Assembly (NCBI GenBank): GCA_964548025.1
Contig: CAZJRI010000001.1
Span: 1-64,000, forward strand
DNA: 64,000 nucleotides
Origin: JAHRVQ01 sp964548025
GTDB taxonomy: Bacteria > Pseudomonadota > Gammaproteobacteria > Pseudomonadales > Azotimanducaceae
Direction: 5' to 3'
Within the stretch, counting starts at the first letter, position 1, and the number at the start of each line of letters is the position of its first letter. A model generated the notes under the pieces. The model was not told the DNA's origin. It saw only the letters and a list, made by a program, of their open reading frames with translations, and searched no databases. Shown one piece after another: positions 25,145-33,870 of this stretch. A program made the position numbers and the translations under genes.

Positions 25145-25213
25145 ATGCAAATTGATGTCTGGAATAGTGGTAAAGTGGACCGAAACCGGCCAGAACTCCC
25201 TTGTATCAGCTAA
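25145..25213 (+). CDS. Possible small ORF, 22 aa
   Basis: ATG at 25145 preceded by AGGGAG at eight bases, reading MQIDVWNSGKVDRNRPELPC and ending at TAA 25211-25213. A good ribosome site is the only support. It could be a leader peptide or chance. I do not recognise it. Confidence 0.2.
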   Translation: MQIDVWNSGKVDRNRPELPCIS

Positions 25214-25334
25214 ATCAGGACGTTTGTGCTGGAATTGATTGATTACTTGAGGTTGATGTATTAAGTATGTAGTTAGCATAGCAATCATCAACTATGATTA
25301 AATTCAATACAATCATCACGATACAGAGTTTAGT

Positions 25335-25340
25335 TATAAT
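25335..25340 (+). promoter_or_regulatory. -10 box candidate (TATAAT)
   Basis: A perfect consensus -10 hexamer in an AT-rich stretch, 80 bp ahead of the GTG of the GAF-GGDEF gene. The -35 region at the right distance is poor, so the promoter is tentative. Confidence 0.3.
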
Positions 25341-25420
25341 TTTGTTTAAGCGGACTTGAGACGTACAATCGGTATAGAAGTGTAAGCAGTATGCCTTGAG
25401 AGGATAGTCGAGTATCAAAT

Positions 25421-26620
25421 GTGAAGACTGATGCGGGAGCATATCGTCGATTAATTGAAATCGGGCTGGCCCTGAGTGCCGAGAAGGATCTCGACAGCCT
25501 GCTTGAGAAAATACTTATTGAAGCGAAAACCATTGTGAACGCCGATGCTGGTACGCTTTATCTGATCACTGAGAGCCAGACCCTGGCATTTGCAATTGTA
25601 TTGAATGACACGCTCAATATTGCACAGGGCGGACACTCAGGTGAACCGATTACCCTGCCTGAAATTCCTCTCCGACAGCCTGACGGGGAAATGAACATGA
25701 GCAATATTGCTGCGAAAGCTGCAAATAAGATTGAAACAGTGGTTATCGACGATATCTACGAGGAAACGGATATTGATTCAGCAGGTGCCAGGCGGTTTGA
25801 TGAATTAACCGGGTATCGCTCTCAATCCTTCCTGACGGTACCCATGAAATCGTTCTCGGGCGATGCAACAGGTGTCCTGCAGTTACTCAATGCAAAAGAC
25901 GAAAATGGCAACGTGATAGCATTCCCACCTGATGCCAATACCCTGATAGAGGCGCTCTCATCTCACGCGAGTGTTGCGCTTGAAAATCGCAATCTCCTGG
26001 ACGAACAGGTGCAGTTACAGAAGAAGCTTGAAACTGAGGTGGAGGAGCGGACAGCCGAGCTCAGGAATGCACTCTCAAAACTATCTGAAGCTCATATCAT
26101 TCTAAAAGATCTGACGACGATTGACGCCGTAACGGGGATTCGCAATCGACACTACTTCGATCAGGTTTTTGACAGGGAATGGCGGAGAGCAGATCGCCAG
26201 AAATATCCGCTGACTCTGTTTTTACTTGATATAGACAATTTCAAGATCGTTAATGATACCTACGGACATCTCGCGGGAGATGAATGCCTGGCACGGGTGG
26301 CTGGTTGTATTGACCAGTTGTTCAACAGGACTTCTGATGTGGTTGCAAGATTTGGCGGTGAAGAGTTTATCGTCATCCTGCCATATATCGGATCTGCCAC
26401 TGCCGCCAAACTAGCCGAGAGAGTGAGAGCTGAAATTGAAGATCTGAAAGTCGTGGTCGAGGGGCATACGATAAGCGTTACGGTAAGTGTTGGCCGAATC
26501 ACCCAGATACCTGAGAGTCGCACGGCTAAAAAAGAGCTTATTGCAGGTGCCGACAGAGCCTTGTACGAGGCCAAGTCAGGGGGCAGGAACATGGTTTGCA
26601 ATGGTGGAACCGACGACTAG
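25421..26620 (+). CDS. GAF-GGDEF diguanylate cyclase
   Basis: Synthesises c-di-GMP from two GTP. The 399 aa comprise an N-terminal GAF sensor (about 1-195), a short coiled coil (about 198-228) and a GGDEF domain (about 235-399). The active-site motif is GGEEF in ARFGGEEFIVILP, and the inhibitory I-site RTSD lies exactly five residues before it, so product inhibition is expected. DIDNFKIVNDTYGHLAGD is intact. There is no membrane segment. The GAF part is closely related to that of the GAF-HD-GYP protein at 45856. The start is GTG at 25421; the protein then begins just before the conserved RLIEIGLALSAEKD. Confidence 0.93.
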   Translation: MKTDAGAYRRLIEIGLALSAEKDLDSLLEKILIEAKTIVNADAGTLYLITESQTLAFAIVLNDTLNIAQGGHSGEPITLPEIPLRQPDGEMNMSNIAAKAANKIETVVIDDIYEETDIDSAGARRFDELTGYRSQSFLTVPMKSFSGDATGVLQLLNAKDENGNVIAFPPDANTLIEALSSHASVALENRNLLDEQVQLQKKLETEVEERTAELRNALSKLSEAHIILKDLTTIDAVTGIRNRHYFDQVFDREWRRADRQKYPLTLFLLDIDNFKIVNDTYGHLAGDECLARVAGCIDQLFNRTSDVVARFGGEEFIVILPYIGSATAAKLAERVRAEIEDLKVVVEGHTISVTVSVGRITQIPESRTAKKELIAGADRALYEAKSGGRNMVCNGGTDD

Positions 26621-26640
26621 AGCATGCGAAGTTTCTAGTC
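26615..26640. repeat. Inverted repeat holding both convergent stop codons
   Basis: GACTAGA (26615-26621) and TCTAGTC (26634-26640) form a seven-base perfect dyad with 12 bases between. The TAG of the diguanylate cyclase and the TAG of the aminotransferase each fall within one arm. There is no T-run. It may simply stop both transcripts or be chance. Confidence 0.45.
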
Positions 26641-27915
26641 AGGAATATCTCCTTTGATAACCCGTTTGCAGGCACGACCAAATCGATCTGCCGCTTCTTC
26701 TATTTCTTCCAGTTTGGTCCACGGAAATGCAATTCGAATATGCTCATCAGGATCTGTTCGAGTCGGGTAGAAATTCACGCCCCTGGTAAATGAAATACCT
26801 TCTTCAGCGGCTGTTCTCCACAGATCGTTGGATTGCATACCATTTAAGAGCCTAATCCAGAGATAGAAACCACCCTCTGGGCGGACAATCTCTATATGAT
26901 CTGCTGCGGTGCGCTCAAGTGCGCCGACCAGGGTTTCCATTTTCTCGCGGTAGATGGAACGCACCTGCTCAGCATGGGTCTCAAGACAACCCTGTTCCAT
27001 ATAATCAGAGATGATTCTGACCATGAGTTGATTGAGTCCCATTGCGAATCTCATTTTGCCGAACAGTTTAACCAGATCCGGATGACCGTGAATCCATCCA
27101 ATTCGAAGACCAGTTGCCAGGATTTTTGAAAATGTCCCAACGGTAATGACGCCGAGCCCTTCGCTGAGTGCTGAAAGACTGTCTGGCGGTTTGTCGCCGA
27201 AATACAATTCACCGTAGGCATCATCGTCGAGGATGAGGATATTGTATCGGGCGGCGATTCTCAGCAGATCAATTCTTCGCTCCCTGGTGAGCGTGATCCC
27301 GGTGGGATTGTGGAAAGTGGATATCGTATAGATGAACTTTATCCGCTTGCCTTCTTTTAAGAGTCTCTGAATCAGGTCTTCCAGTGCCTGGATGATCATA
27401 CCGTCATCGTCCATGGGTACGGAATGCACGTCTGCCATTGAAGCTCTGAAATTTCGCAGGGTACCCATATAAGTTGGCGACTCACTGATAATGACATCAC
27501 CCGGTTCGATCAGTGTTCTGCAAATCAGGTCAATTGCACCTGATGAACCGTTGCATAGTTGGAACCAGTCTTCGTTGACCGCAAGACCTCTCACCCGGGT
27601 ATAGCGTTCAGCCAGTTGTGCTCTAAGGCGGGCATATCCCATCCCGAACCCGTAGACATATCCGGCTTCTCCCGGTTTGGAAAATACACGCGCTGCTGAC
27701 TTCTTGAGATCTTCTTTGGGCAGAGAATGACTATCAGGTATACCAATTGCCAACGGAATATTTGTCAGCTTCGGGGTGATACCCGCAGGTGGATCCCAGT
27801 CACCCGGATCATTCAAAAGAGTGCCCGTGACACTGTTCACGATGGTGTTCGGATCAAAATCCAGCCACTGGCTGGCCAGATCCTGACGGATTTTTAACTG
27901 CTCATCCAAAATCAA
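26635..27915 (-). CDS. PLP-dependent aminotransferase (fold type I, class I/II, LysN/MocR-like)
   Basis: A 426-aa cytoplasmic aminotransferase. It shows YVYGFGMGYARLRAQLAERY, the phosphate-binding region NGSSGAIDLICRTL, FHNPTGITLT, DDDAYGELYF and the PLP lysine in VGTFSKILATGLRIGW. It resembles the 2-aminoadipate aminotransferases and the aminotransferase half of MocR regulators, but has no N-terminal winged-helix domain. It lies 24 bp after the gamma-glutamyltransferase gene on the same strand, so both are probably one operon; release of an amino acid and its transamination would be a sensible pair. Substrate not determined. Confidence 0.88.
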   Translation of the reverse strand: MILDEQLKIRQDLASQWLDFDPNTIVNSVTGTLLNDPGDWDPPAGITPKLTNIPLAIGIPDSHSLPKEDLKKSAARVFSKPGEAGYVYGFGMGYARLRAQLAERYTRVRGLAVNEDWFQLCNGSSGAIDLICRTLIEPGDVIISESPTYMGTLRNFRASMADVHSVPMDDDGMIIQALEDLIQRLLKEGKRIKFIYTISTFHNPTGITLTRERRIDLLRIAARYNILILDDDAYGELYFGDKPPDSLSALSEGLGVITVGTFSKILATGLRIGWIHGHPDLVKLFGKMRFAMGLNQLMVRIISDYMEQGCLETHAEQVRSIYREKMETLVGALERTAADHIEIVRPEGGFYLWIRLLNGMQSNDLWRTAAEEGISFTRGVNFYPTRTDPDEHIRIAFPWTKLEEIEEAADRFGRACKRVIKGDIPD

Positions 27916-27939
27916 GTCCCCTGGAATTCTTGCTTAAGT

Positions 27940-29529
27940 TCAGTAGCCGATGGCTTGCCCTTCCTTTCGATGGTCTGAGCCAGCACAGTAGCCATCATCA
28001 AGCCGATAAATTAACTGCGCTCCACCGAAGATATGTTCGGGATTTTCAGCTTTAATGTCATGACCGCGTTCGATTAGTCCACGGACCACGGTCGGATCAA
28101 ATCCCCTTTCAAGACAGACAACACCGTCTTCCCTGAGGTGCCACCTTGGCGCATCACTGGCTGCCTGCGGATTCTGGTTGTGTAGAAATATCCTGACCAT
28201 CATCTGCAGGTGACCCTGGGCCTGCATATGACCGCCCATGACACCGAAACTCATGATGGGCTCACCGGTTTTATTCGAACAGACGAAGCCGGGAATTATC
28301 GTATGATAAGGGCGCTTGCCCCCGGCAACCTGGTTTGGGTGTCCTGGTTCAAGGGTGAAGCCTGATCCCCGGTTTTGCATGCTGATACCTGTCTCCGGTA
28401 TGACTATGCCGGAACCAAATCCGTTGTAATTGGATTGAATCATTGAAACCATCATGCCTGATTCGTCTGCCGTTGACAGGTATACGGTATCAGAACCGGC
28501 GCCGAGGGTTGTGGGTGAGGGATTGGCAGATTCGCGGTTAATTGAACTCGCATGCTGTCTCAGATATTCACTATCTAGTAGTTGATCGGGTGTGACTATC
28601 ATGTGGTCAATATCTGCCAGATGTCGTTCAATCTCAGCATAGGCTATTCGGGTTGCTTCGATTTGGTAGTGCACTGAATCCAGTGAATCAAGTTCATATT
28701 GAGCGAGATCCAGGTGTTCGACGATGCCGACAGCGATTAATGCCATCAGTCCCTGGCCACTTGGCGGGATCTCATGAAGATCCATGTCGTTTAACGATTG
28801 ATTCAGGGTGCCAACCCAATCGCACTGGTGTTCTGAAAGATCATCCAGGCTCATGACACCGTCGTGCAGGTTGGAGTCTGCAACAATGGCCTCAGCCAGT
28901 TCTCCTCGATAAAAAGCCTCACCTTTCGTTCGGGCGATTAGTTCCAGACTTCTGGCGTGATCGGGCAGCGTTATTTGACTGCCGGTATTCGGTGCCTTCC
29001 CGCCAGGCAGAAAAGTGTTGCCAAAAGCGGTGAAGTCTTTATACCGTTGACTCGCCAGTTGCCAGTAGTAGCCTGTTTTGGGTGCGACCAAATAGCCATT
29101 TCTCGCGTAGTGAACGGCAGATTCAAATAGTTTTTCAAATGGCAGAACGCCAAATTTCTCCGATAACTCTACCCAGGCACTGACAGCGCCTGGGACCGTT
29201 ACCGCATTCCAACCCAGCCTCGGCATGGTATCGTAATTGGCGAAATGTTCCTGGTTCCAGTTTTTTGGTGAACGACCGGATGCATTCAGCCCGCTGAGTT
29301 TATGGCCATCCCAGATGATTGCGAATGCATCACTGCCGAGGCCGTTATTGTTGGGTTCAACAACAGTGAGTGTAATCGCTGTTGCAATTGCCGCATCAAC
29401 CGCATTGCCTCCTGCCTGCATCGTTCTGATACCGGCCTGTGCTGCCAGGGGTTGGGAAGTTGAAACGACATTTCTGGCGAAAACGGGTGAACGATTTGAG
29501 GGATAGGGGCAGTCCCAGTTGAGACTCAT
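27940..29529 (-). CDS. Gamma-glutamyltransferase family protein
   Basis: A 529-aa Ntn-hydrolase precursor that would self-cleave to two chains. AGGNAVDAAIATAITLTVVEPNNNGLGSDAF is split here across the usual N-terminal blocks (AGGNAVDAA; VVEPNNNGLGSD). The likely nucleophile Thr lies in GAGSDTVYLSTADESG (about residue 340), followed by QSNYNGFGSGIV and MQNRGSGF. There is no signal peptide, unlike E. coli Ggt, so it may be cytoplasmic, as in the YwrD-like subgroup. It could hydrolyse glutathione or another gamma-glutamyl amide. It is first in a two-gene operon with the aminotransferase. Confidence 0.9.
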   Translation of the reverse strand: MSLNWDCPYPSNRSPVFARNVVSTSQPLAAQAGIRTMQAGGNAVDAAIATAITLTVVEPNNNGLGSDAFAIIWDGHKLSGLNASGRSPKNWNQEHFANYDTMPRLGWNAVTVPGAVSAWVELSEKFGVLPFEKLFESAVHYARNGYLVAPKTGYYWQLASQRYKDFTAFGNTFLPGGKAPNTGSQITLPDHARSLELIARTKGEAFYRGELAEAIVADSNLHDGVMSLDDLSEHQCDWVGTLNQSLNDMDLHEIPPSGQGLMALIAVGIVEHLDLAQYELDSLDSVHYQIEATRIAYAEIERHLADIDHMIVTPDQLLDSEYLRQHASSINRESANPSPTTLGAGSDTVYLSTADESGMMVSMIQSNYNGFGSGIVIPETGISMQNRGSGFTLEPGHPNQVAGGKRPYHTIIPGFVCSNKTGEPIMSFGVMGGHMQAQGHLQMMVRIFLHNQNPQAASDAPRWHLREDGVVCLERGFDPTVVRGLIERGHDIKAENPEHIFGGAQLIYRLDDGYCAGSDHRKEGQAIGY

Positions 29530-29631
29530 GGATCTCTTCTCCTGATCTAGAAGAGATAACGATAAAGACTAATGCCAGCCAATGCCAGAGTGTTCTTCAC
29601 CCCGGCTTTAGTGCGATACAAAATACTTTAA

Positions 29632-31503
29632 TCAGGCGTTAATCCAGGATTTCTCATTTCGTGAGAATTCCGACAGACGCTGTTGGCTGTACAGTTTGTG
29701 GTAGCGACCTTTTTGACTCAAGAGTGATTCATGATCACCCATCTCGATGATTTTGCCACTTTCAATGACCAGTATCCTGTCTGCGTTTCGAATGGTGGAC
29801 AGGCGATGTGCAATAACTACACTGATTCGGCCTTTCAACAGTTCCTCAAGTCCTGATTGAATGTGCTGCTCTGTTACTGTATCCACAGACGATGTTGCTT
29901 CATCCATGACCAGGATTTTGGGATCTGCCAGGATCGCTCTGGCAAATGATATGAGCTGCTTCTCACCCGCAGATAGTTTTGAGCCACCTTCACCAACCTG
30001 AGTGTCGTAGGCATGATCCATGTTGACGATGAAGTCGTGCGCACCGGATCTCTTCGCAGCATCTATTACACTTTGGTCGCTGGCTGATAGTTTTCCGTAG
30101 CGAATATTGTCTGCAATTGTGCCGCCAAATATATGAGATGACTGAAGCACGATACCAAGATTGGATTGAAGCCAGTGCAGGCTGCGCTTCCTGTAATCAA
30201 TTCCATCAATCAATATCTGACCTTCCGTTGGCTCATAAAAACGACAGAGCAGGTTGACCAGAGAAGTTTTGCCCCCACCGGTTGAACCCACAATCGCAAT
30301 ATTCTCCCCCTGGTTTATCGAAAGGTTAATCCCGTCGAGAACCTTTGGACCAACCTCGTAAGAAAAACTGACATTATTAAACTCAATTTTGGAGATGCTG
30401 TCCGGCATCCCATCAGCCGCCATGCCTTCTCTGGGAGCCTGGCTCATTTTATCCAGTACCTCTTCTGAATCAGTGATTGCCGACTCAGCCTCGATCAGAC
30501 TGATTATACGTTCTGCGGATGCCTGGCCCATTTGCATCTCAGCGAACCAATGTGCGAGTTGTTCTATGGGTTCAAAAAAGTGTCTGCTGAATGCCAGAAA
30601 AGCGACCAGCGTTCCGGCTGTCACACCTCCCCACAACACCTCAAGACCGCCAAATACAAGTGCCAGCCCTGATGCAATGGAACCAAGGATCAGTACGAGC
30701 GGAAGGTAGAGAGCAGCCTGAACTTTGTTGAGTACAGATGCCTGATACATATCGTCAGTCAGATTGCCGAACTGGTTCAAGTTTTCTGCTTCCTTGACAA
30801 AGGCTTTGCTCGTTTGAACACCCATAATGCTCTCGTTGAATGAACCAGTGATTTTCGAGTTTGTTTTACGAACCTTCCTCGCGCTCTTTAGAATCCTTTT
30901 TTGGAAATAGTTACTTAACCAGGCGAGTACGGGTACCACTGACAGGACGATGAATGCCAGACTGATGTCCATATATAGCATGGCGACGGCAATACCGAAC
31001 ATCATCGTCAGACTCCAGATGAAATCCAACAGTCCCCAGGCAAGTATATTTGACAGCCGCTCGCAGTCGGAGGTCATGCGAGCCATCAGCCAACCGACCG
31101 GTCGAAAGTCATAATAGGAAAAGGACAGATCCTGAAGGTTAAGGAAGCCATCACGTCTGATATCGTGACTCACCTTGTTGCGGATGGTACCCGCGTACCA
31201 GATAAACCCGGTGACTGACAGAGATATGAGCGCAACGAAACCAAGGTATAACCAGGCATAAAAAAATACGTCAAAATCAGTACCCTCTGCCGCGATCGAA
31301 TCAATCACGGATCGAGTGATTAGAGGGAAAGCAATTTCACAGATTGCCGTGGTAAATGCACAAACCGCGAGGATGACGACTTCGACCTTGTAGTTAAGCG
31401 TATAGTCTAGAAGCTTTCTCCACAGTTCAAGATTCATTCCCTGTTGATACGATAGATCATCAATTCCATCGTTGTAATTTTCATCGTCAAAGAATTCGCT
31501 CAT
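29632..31503 (-). CDS. Heterodimeric ABC exporter, catalytic-site subunit (MdlB/YheH-like)
   Basis: A 623-aa half-exporter. Six helices lie in residues about 40-330, then a nucleotide-binding domain (about 375-610): Walker A IVGSTGGGKTSLV, Q-loop GIVLQSSHIFGG, variant signature LSAGEKQLISFARA, Walker B VMDEATS with the catalytic Glu present, and H-loop IAHRLST. The variant signature and intact Glu complement the partner gene 20 bp upstream, which has LSGGQ and Asp at the catalytic position. This is the one-good-site design known from BmrCD, TM287/288 and TmrAB. Likely a drug or lipid exporter of the inner membrane. Confidence 0.93.
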   Translation of the reverse strand: MSEFFDDENYNDGIDDLSYQQGMNLELWRKLLDYTLNYKVEVVILAVCAFTTAICEIAFPLITRSVIDSIAAEGTDFDVFFYAWLYLGFVALISLSVTGFIWYAGTIRNKVSHDIRRDGFLNLQDLSFSYYDFRPVGWLMARMTSDCERLSNILAWGLLDFIWSLTMMFGIAVAMLYMDISLAFIVLSVVPVLAWLSNYFQKRILKSARKVRKTNSKITGSFNESIMGVQTSKAFVKEAENLNQFGNLTDDMYQASVLNKVQAALYLPLVLILGSIASGLALVFGGLEVLWGGVTAGTLVAFLAFSRHFFEPIEQLAHWFAEMQMGQASAERIISLIEAESAITDSEEVLDKMSQAPREGMAADGMPDSISKIEFNNVSFSYEVGPKVLDGINLSINQGENIAIVGSTGGGKTSLVNLLCRFYEPTEGQILIDGIDYRKRSLHWLQSNLGIVLQSSHIFGGTIADNIRYGKLSASDQSVIDAAKRSGAHDFIVNMDHAYDTQVGEGGSKLSAGEKQLISFARAILADPKILVMDEATSSVDTVTEQHIQSGLEELLKGRISVVIAHRLSTIRNADRILVIESGKIIEMGDHESLLSQKGRYHKLYSQQRLSEFSRNEKSWINA

Positions 31504-31523
31504 ATAGCTAATCGCCCTGATTG

Positions 31524-33446
31524 CTAGACGGAGTAGGTGGATCCGGTGAGTTGCGGCTTACCTACATCGCTATCAATCTGTTGCTGGATAGCGCCTTGTA
31601 TTTCACACAAGCGCCGGTAGGTACCCTCTTGTCCGGATAGCTGCTCATGGTTACCTTCCTGCTCAACCCTGCCGTGGTTGAGTACGATTATCTTGTCTGC
31701 ATGCATTACGGTTGAGAGTCGATGGGCAACGATGATGGTGGTTTTATCAGCACGGGTTTTTTTAAGTGCTGCAAGAATTTGTGCTTCAGTGTCAGTATCC
31801 ACTGCAGAGAGCGCATCATCCAGAATCAGGATGGGTGGCTGTTTAAGTAGTGCACGGGCCAGCGCCAGTCGTTGTCTCTGCCCGCCTGACAAGGTCACAC
31901 CCCGTTCTCCGACCATGGAATCATATCCATTGGGGAACCTGGTAATTGAGTCGTGAATAGCCGCACTCTGTGTTGCCTGCTCTACCTCCTCGAAGCTGGC
32001 GCTCATTTTGCCAACCCTGAGATTGTCCAATATGCTCATTGAGTAGAGGAATGGTTCCTGTAGCACAATGCTGATTTGAGACCTGACATATTTCCTCGCA
32101 AGCGTCGAAATCTCAACACCATCGAGCAATATTGAAGGAGGGGGGGAAGAGCCCTCAGCGGCTTCTTCTAAAGAGCCCTCAGCGGCTTCTTCTAAAGAGC
32201 CCTCAGCCTGCGAATCATAATCATAGAGTCGCATCAAAATCTGGGTGATTGTGGATTTACCCGACCCGGGTGGTCCCAGTAGTGCCAGGGTCTGTCCTGT
32301 TTCGATTTCGAATGACAGGTCCCGGATTACCGGTTTTTCTTCGTCGTAGGCAAAATTCACATGTCTGAACTCAATTTTCCCCTGCAAGTGAGTACCGGGA
32401 TATTCTTCATCCTGGGATTCGATAGGGTGGTTCAATACTTCCGCCAGCCTGCCTATGGAAACGATAGCCTTGCCGGAATCAGTCAGCACACGACCGATAT
32501 GCCTGATTGGCCAGATAATCATGCCTTCATAAGTCAGGAAAGCGAACAGGGTGCCGACCGTCAGTGCGCCATCGACTACCCATAAGGCACCAACAATTAA
32601 CAGCACGCCTATCTGACCCAGACAGATAAAGTCGCTCAACCCGTAATAAAGGGCGAGTAGCCTTACCAACCGTGTATTCTGGTCCCTGAATTCGGCGTTT
32701 TTATCCGCGAATTTTTCAATCTCAAATGCCTGCCTTGCAAACGCCCTGACGACTCTGATACCTGTCAGGTTCTCCTGAAGTACGGTTGTCATCCTGGCTT
32801 CTGATTCATCTACTTCAAGAAAAAGTGACTTAACTATCTGGAAGAAAATGATCGCGGAGAGAAATAGAAAGGGCATCGACACAAGTGATAACCAGGCCAT
32901 GCTGGCATCGAGAGTGAATAGTATTGGCAGAACGATAAGCAGCATGAGTAATGCCCGTGATATCTCAATAACCTGCCCAGCCAGAAAAACCCGGACTGTT
33001 TCCATATCTGAGGTGCATCTTTGAACCAGATCTCCGGTATCCGCTTTGTCATGGTAGCTGCTGGGTAAATGTTCCAGATGAGAGAAAATGATGTCCCGCA
33101 GATGTTGAATGATGCCTTCTGATGCAATCGCAACCAGACGACCACGCAAATAGAGAAATACACCAGATGAAATCGTTAAGAGAAGGGTCGCGATAGCCGC
33201 GAGTACGAGGTAATGCACAAGCCCTGGATCGCTGCCGAAAGCAATCATTGAGCCGGGAATCAACAACCACTCGGGTACGGTGAGATCCTCTCTGAACATA
33301 ATGGCATCAAGAGAAAACTTGGCGATAAGTGGCACGCCAAACATGAATACATATCCGATTGCCATGGCAATGATGGCACCGCTAAACAAAACGCGATATC
33401 CGGCTGATATGCGCCACAGTAATTGTGCTTTGCTACGATCGTTCAA
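31524..33446 (-). CDS. Heterodimeric ABC exporter, degenerate-Walker-B subunit (MdlA/YheI-like)
   Basis: A 640-aa half-exporter, first gene of the pair. Six helices (about 20-310), then the nucleotide domain: Walker A LLGPPGSGKSTITQ, Q-loop SIVLQEPFLYS, canonical LSGGQRQRLALARA, and Walker B LILDDALSAVD, where Asp replaces the catalytic Glu. Between LMRLYDYD and ILLDGVEIS, where relatives have a short turn (PTSG-like), there is an insertion of about 20 residues made of AEGSLEEA repeats. The insertion is coded by a 24-bp tandem repeat also found in lhr. It lies in a surface loop downstream of Walker A and need not block ATP binding. Confidence 0.93.
   Translation of the reverse strand: MNDRSKAQLLWRISAGYRVLFSGAIIAMAIGYVFMFGVPLIAKFSLDAIMFREDLTVPEWLLIPGSMIAFGSDPGLVHYLVLAAIATLLLTISSGVFLYLRGRLVAIASEGIIQHLRDIIFSHLEHLPSSYHDKADTGDLVQRCTSDMETVRVFLAGQVIEISRALLMLLIVLPILFTLDASMAWLSLVSMPFLFLSAIIFFQIVKSLFLEVDESEARMTTVLQENLTGIRVVRAFARQAFEIEKFADKNAEFRDQNTRLVRLLALYYGLSDFICLGQIGVLLIVGALWVVDGALTVGTLFAFLTYEGMIIWPIRHIGRVLTDSGKAIVSIGRLAEVLNHPIESQDEEYPGTHLQGKIEFRHVNFAYDEEKPVIRDLSFEIETGQTLALLGPPGSGKSTITQILMRLYDYDSQAEGSLEEAAEGSLEEAAEGSSPPPSILLDGVEISTLARKYVRSQISIVLQEPFLYSMSILDNLRVGKMSASFEEVEQATQSAAIHDSITRFPNGYDSMVGERGVTLSGGQRQRLALARALLKQPPILILDDALSAVDTDTEAQILAALKKTRADKTTIIVAHRLSTVMHADKIIVLNHGRVEQEGNHEQLSGQEGTYRRLCEIQGAIQQQIDSDVGKPQLTGSTYSV
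32149..32210. repeat. 24-bp coding tandem repeat in ABC exporter gene (2.5 units)
   Basis: Units begin at 32149, 32173 and 32197 (last partial). Each has the core GAGCCCTCAGCGGCTTCTTC, followed by TAAA. On the coding (minus) strand a unit encodes AEGSLEEA. The same core with GGCTTTTTG occurs as five to six units in lhr at 57621-57752. The period is a multiple of three, so copy number can change without frame loss. On the plus strand AAGAGCC and GGCTT can pair across CTCAGC. Confidence 0.95.
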
Positions 33447-33870
33447 AAACTTGCTCCTAAAACATCAAAATCAGTTAAAACCTGAGGCTTTGAGCGGAAT
33501 TTTTTACTTTATTTAATCGCTACCCAACCCACGTCAGTGATTGACTGTGAATTCTTGGCTGGCAGCAATTGGGATATAGATTAAAGTTTTCCCGCGCAGC
33601 CCGTTTGACTCTTGGCTGATGCGGGCGAGACTCTGGATGCTCGGTACCCGCTCAGCGAAAATCGGCTGTTCTTGGTTCGATTAGATGCATCATACGTCTC
33701 CAATTTGACATGCTTTTAAAAAAAGCAAAGGTTGATGAAGTTTCTGGATGTGAAGAATAATACTTTTTATTGAAAACACAAGCTGCGTTCATAAAAAAAC
33801 CGGGTTTAGTGGTTTCACCATTTGAATTTGGGTATAACACGGCAACCGAATACTAAAAAAAGGAATGATC
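33447..33870. other. Divergent intergenic region with AT-rich hairpin
   Basis: About 420 bp between the ABC exporter pair (minus) and the GST gene (plus). It holds a perfect seven-base stem TGCTTTT-AAA-AAAAGCA near 33710-33726 and a -10-like TATAAC near 33831-33836, in a reasonable place for a GST promoter but with a poor -35. No gene seen. Confidence 0.5.

Larger units (their letters stand above)
25078..25420. other. Intergenic region, AT-rich on the right
   Basis: 343 bp. It contains a possible 22-codon ORF (25145-25213), a pair of AATCATCA repeats near 25282 and 25310, and a perfect TATAAT at 25335-25340 upstream of the GAF-GGDEF gene. Nothing else recognised. Confidence 0.6.

Noticed and set aside
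33710..33726. Terminator for the ABC exporter or upstream transcript
   Set aside because: TGCTTTT-AAA-AAAAGCA is AT-rich and lies upstream of both flanking genes, so there is no transcript for it to end.
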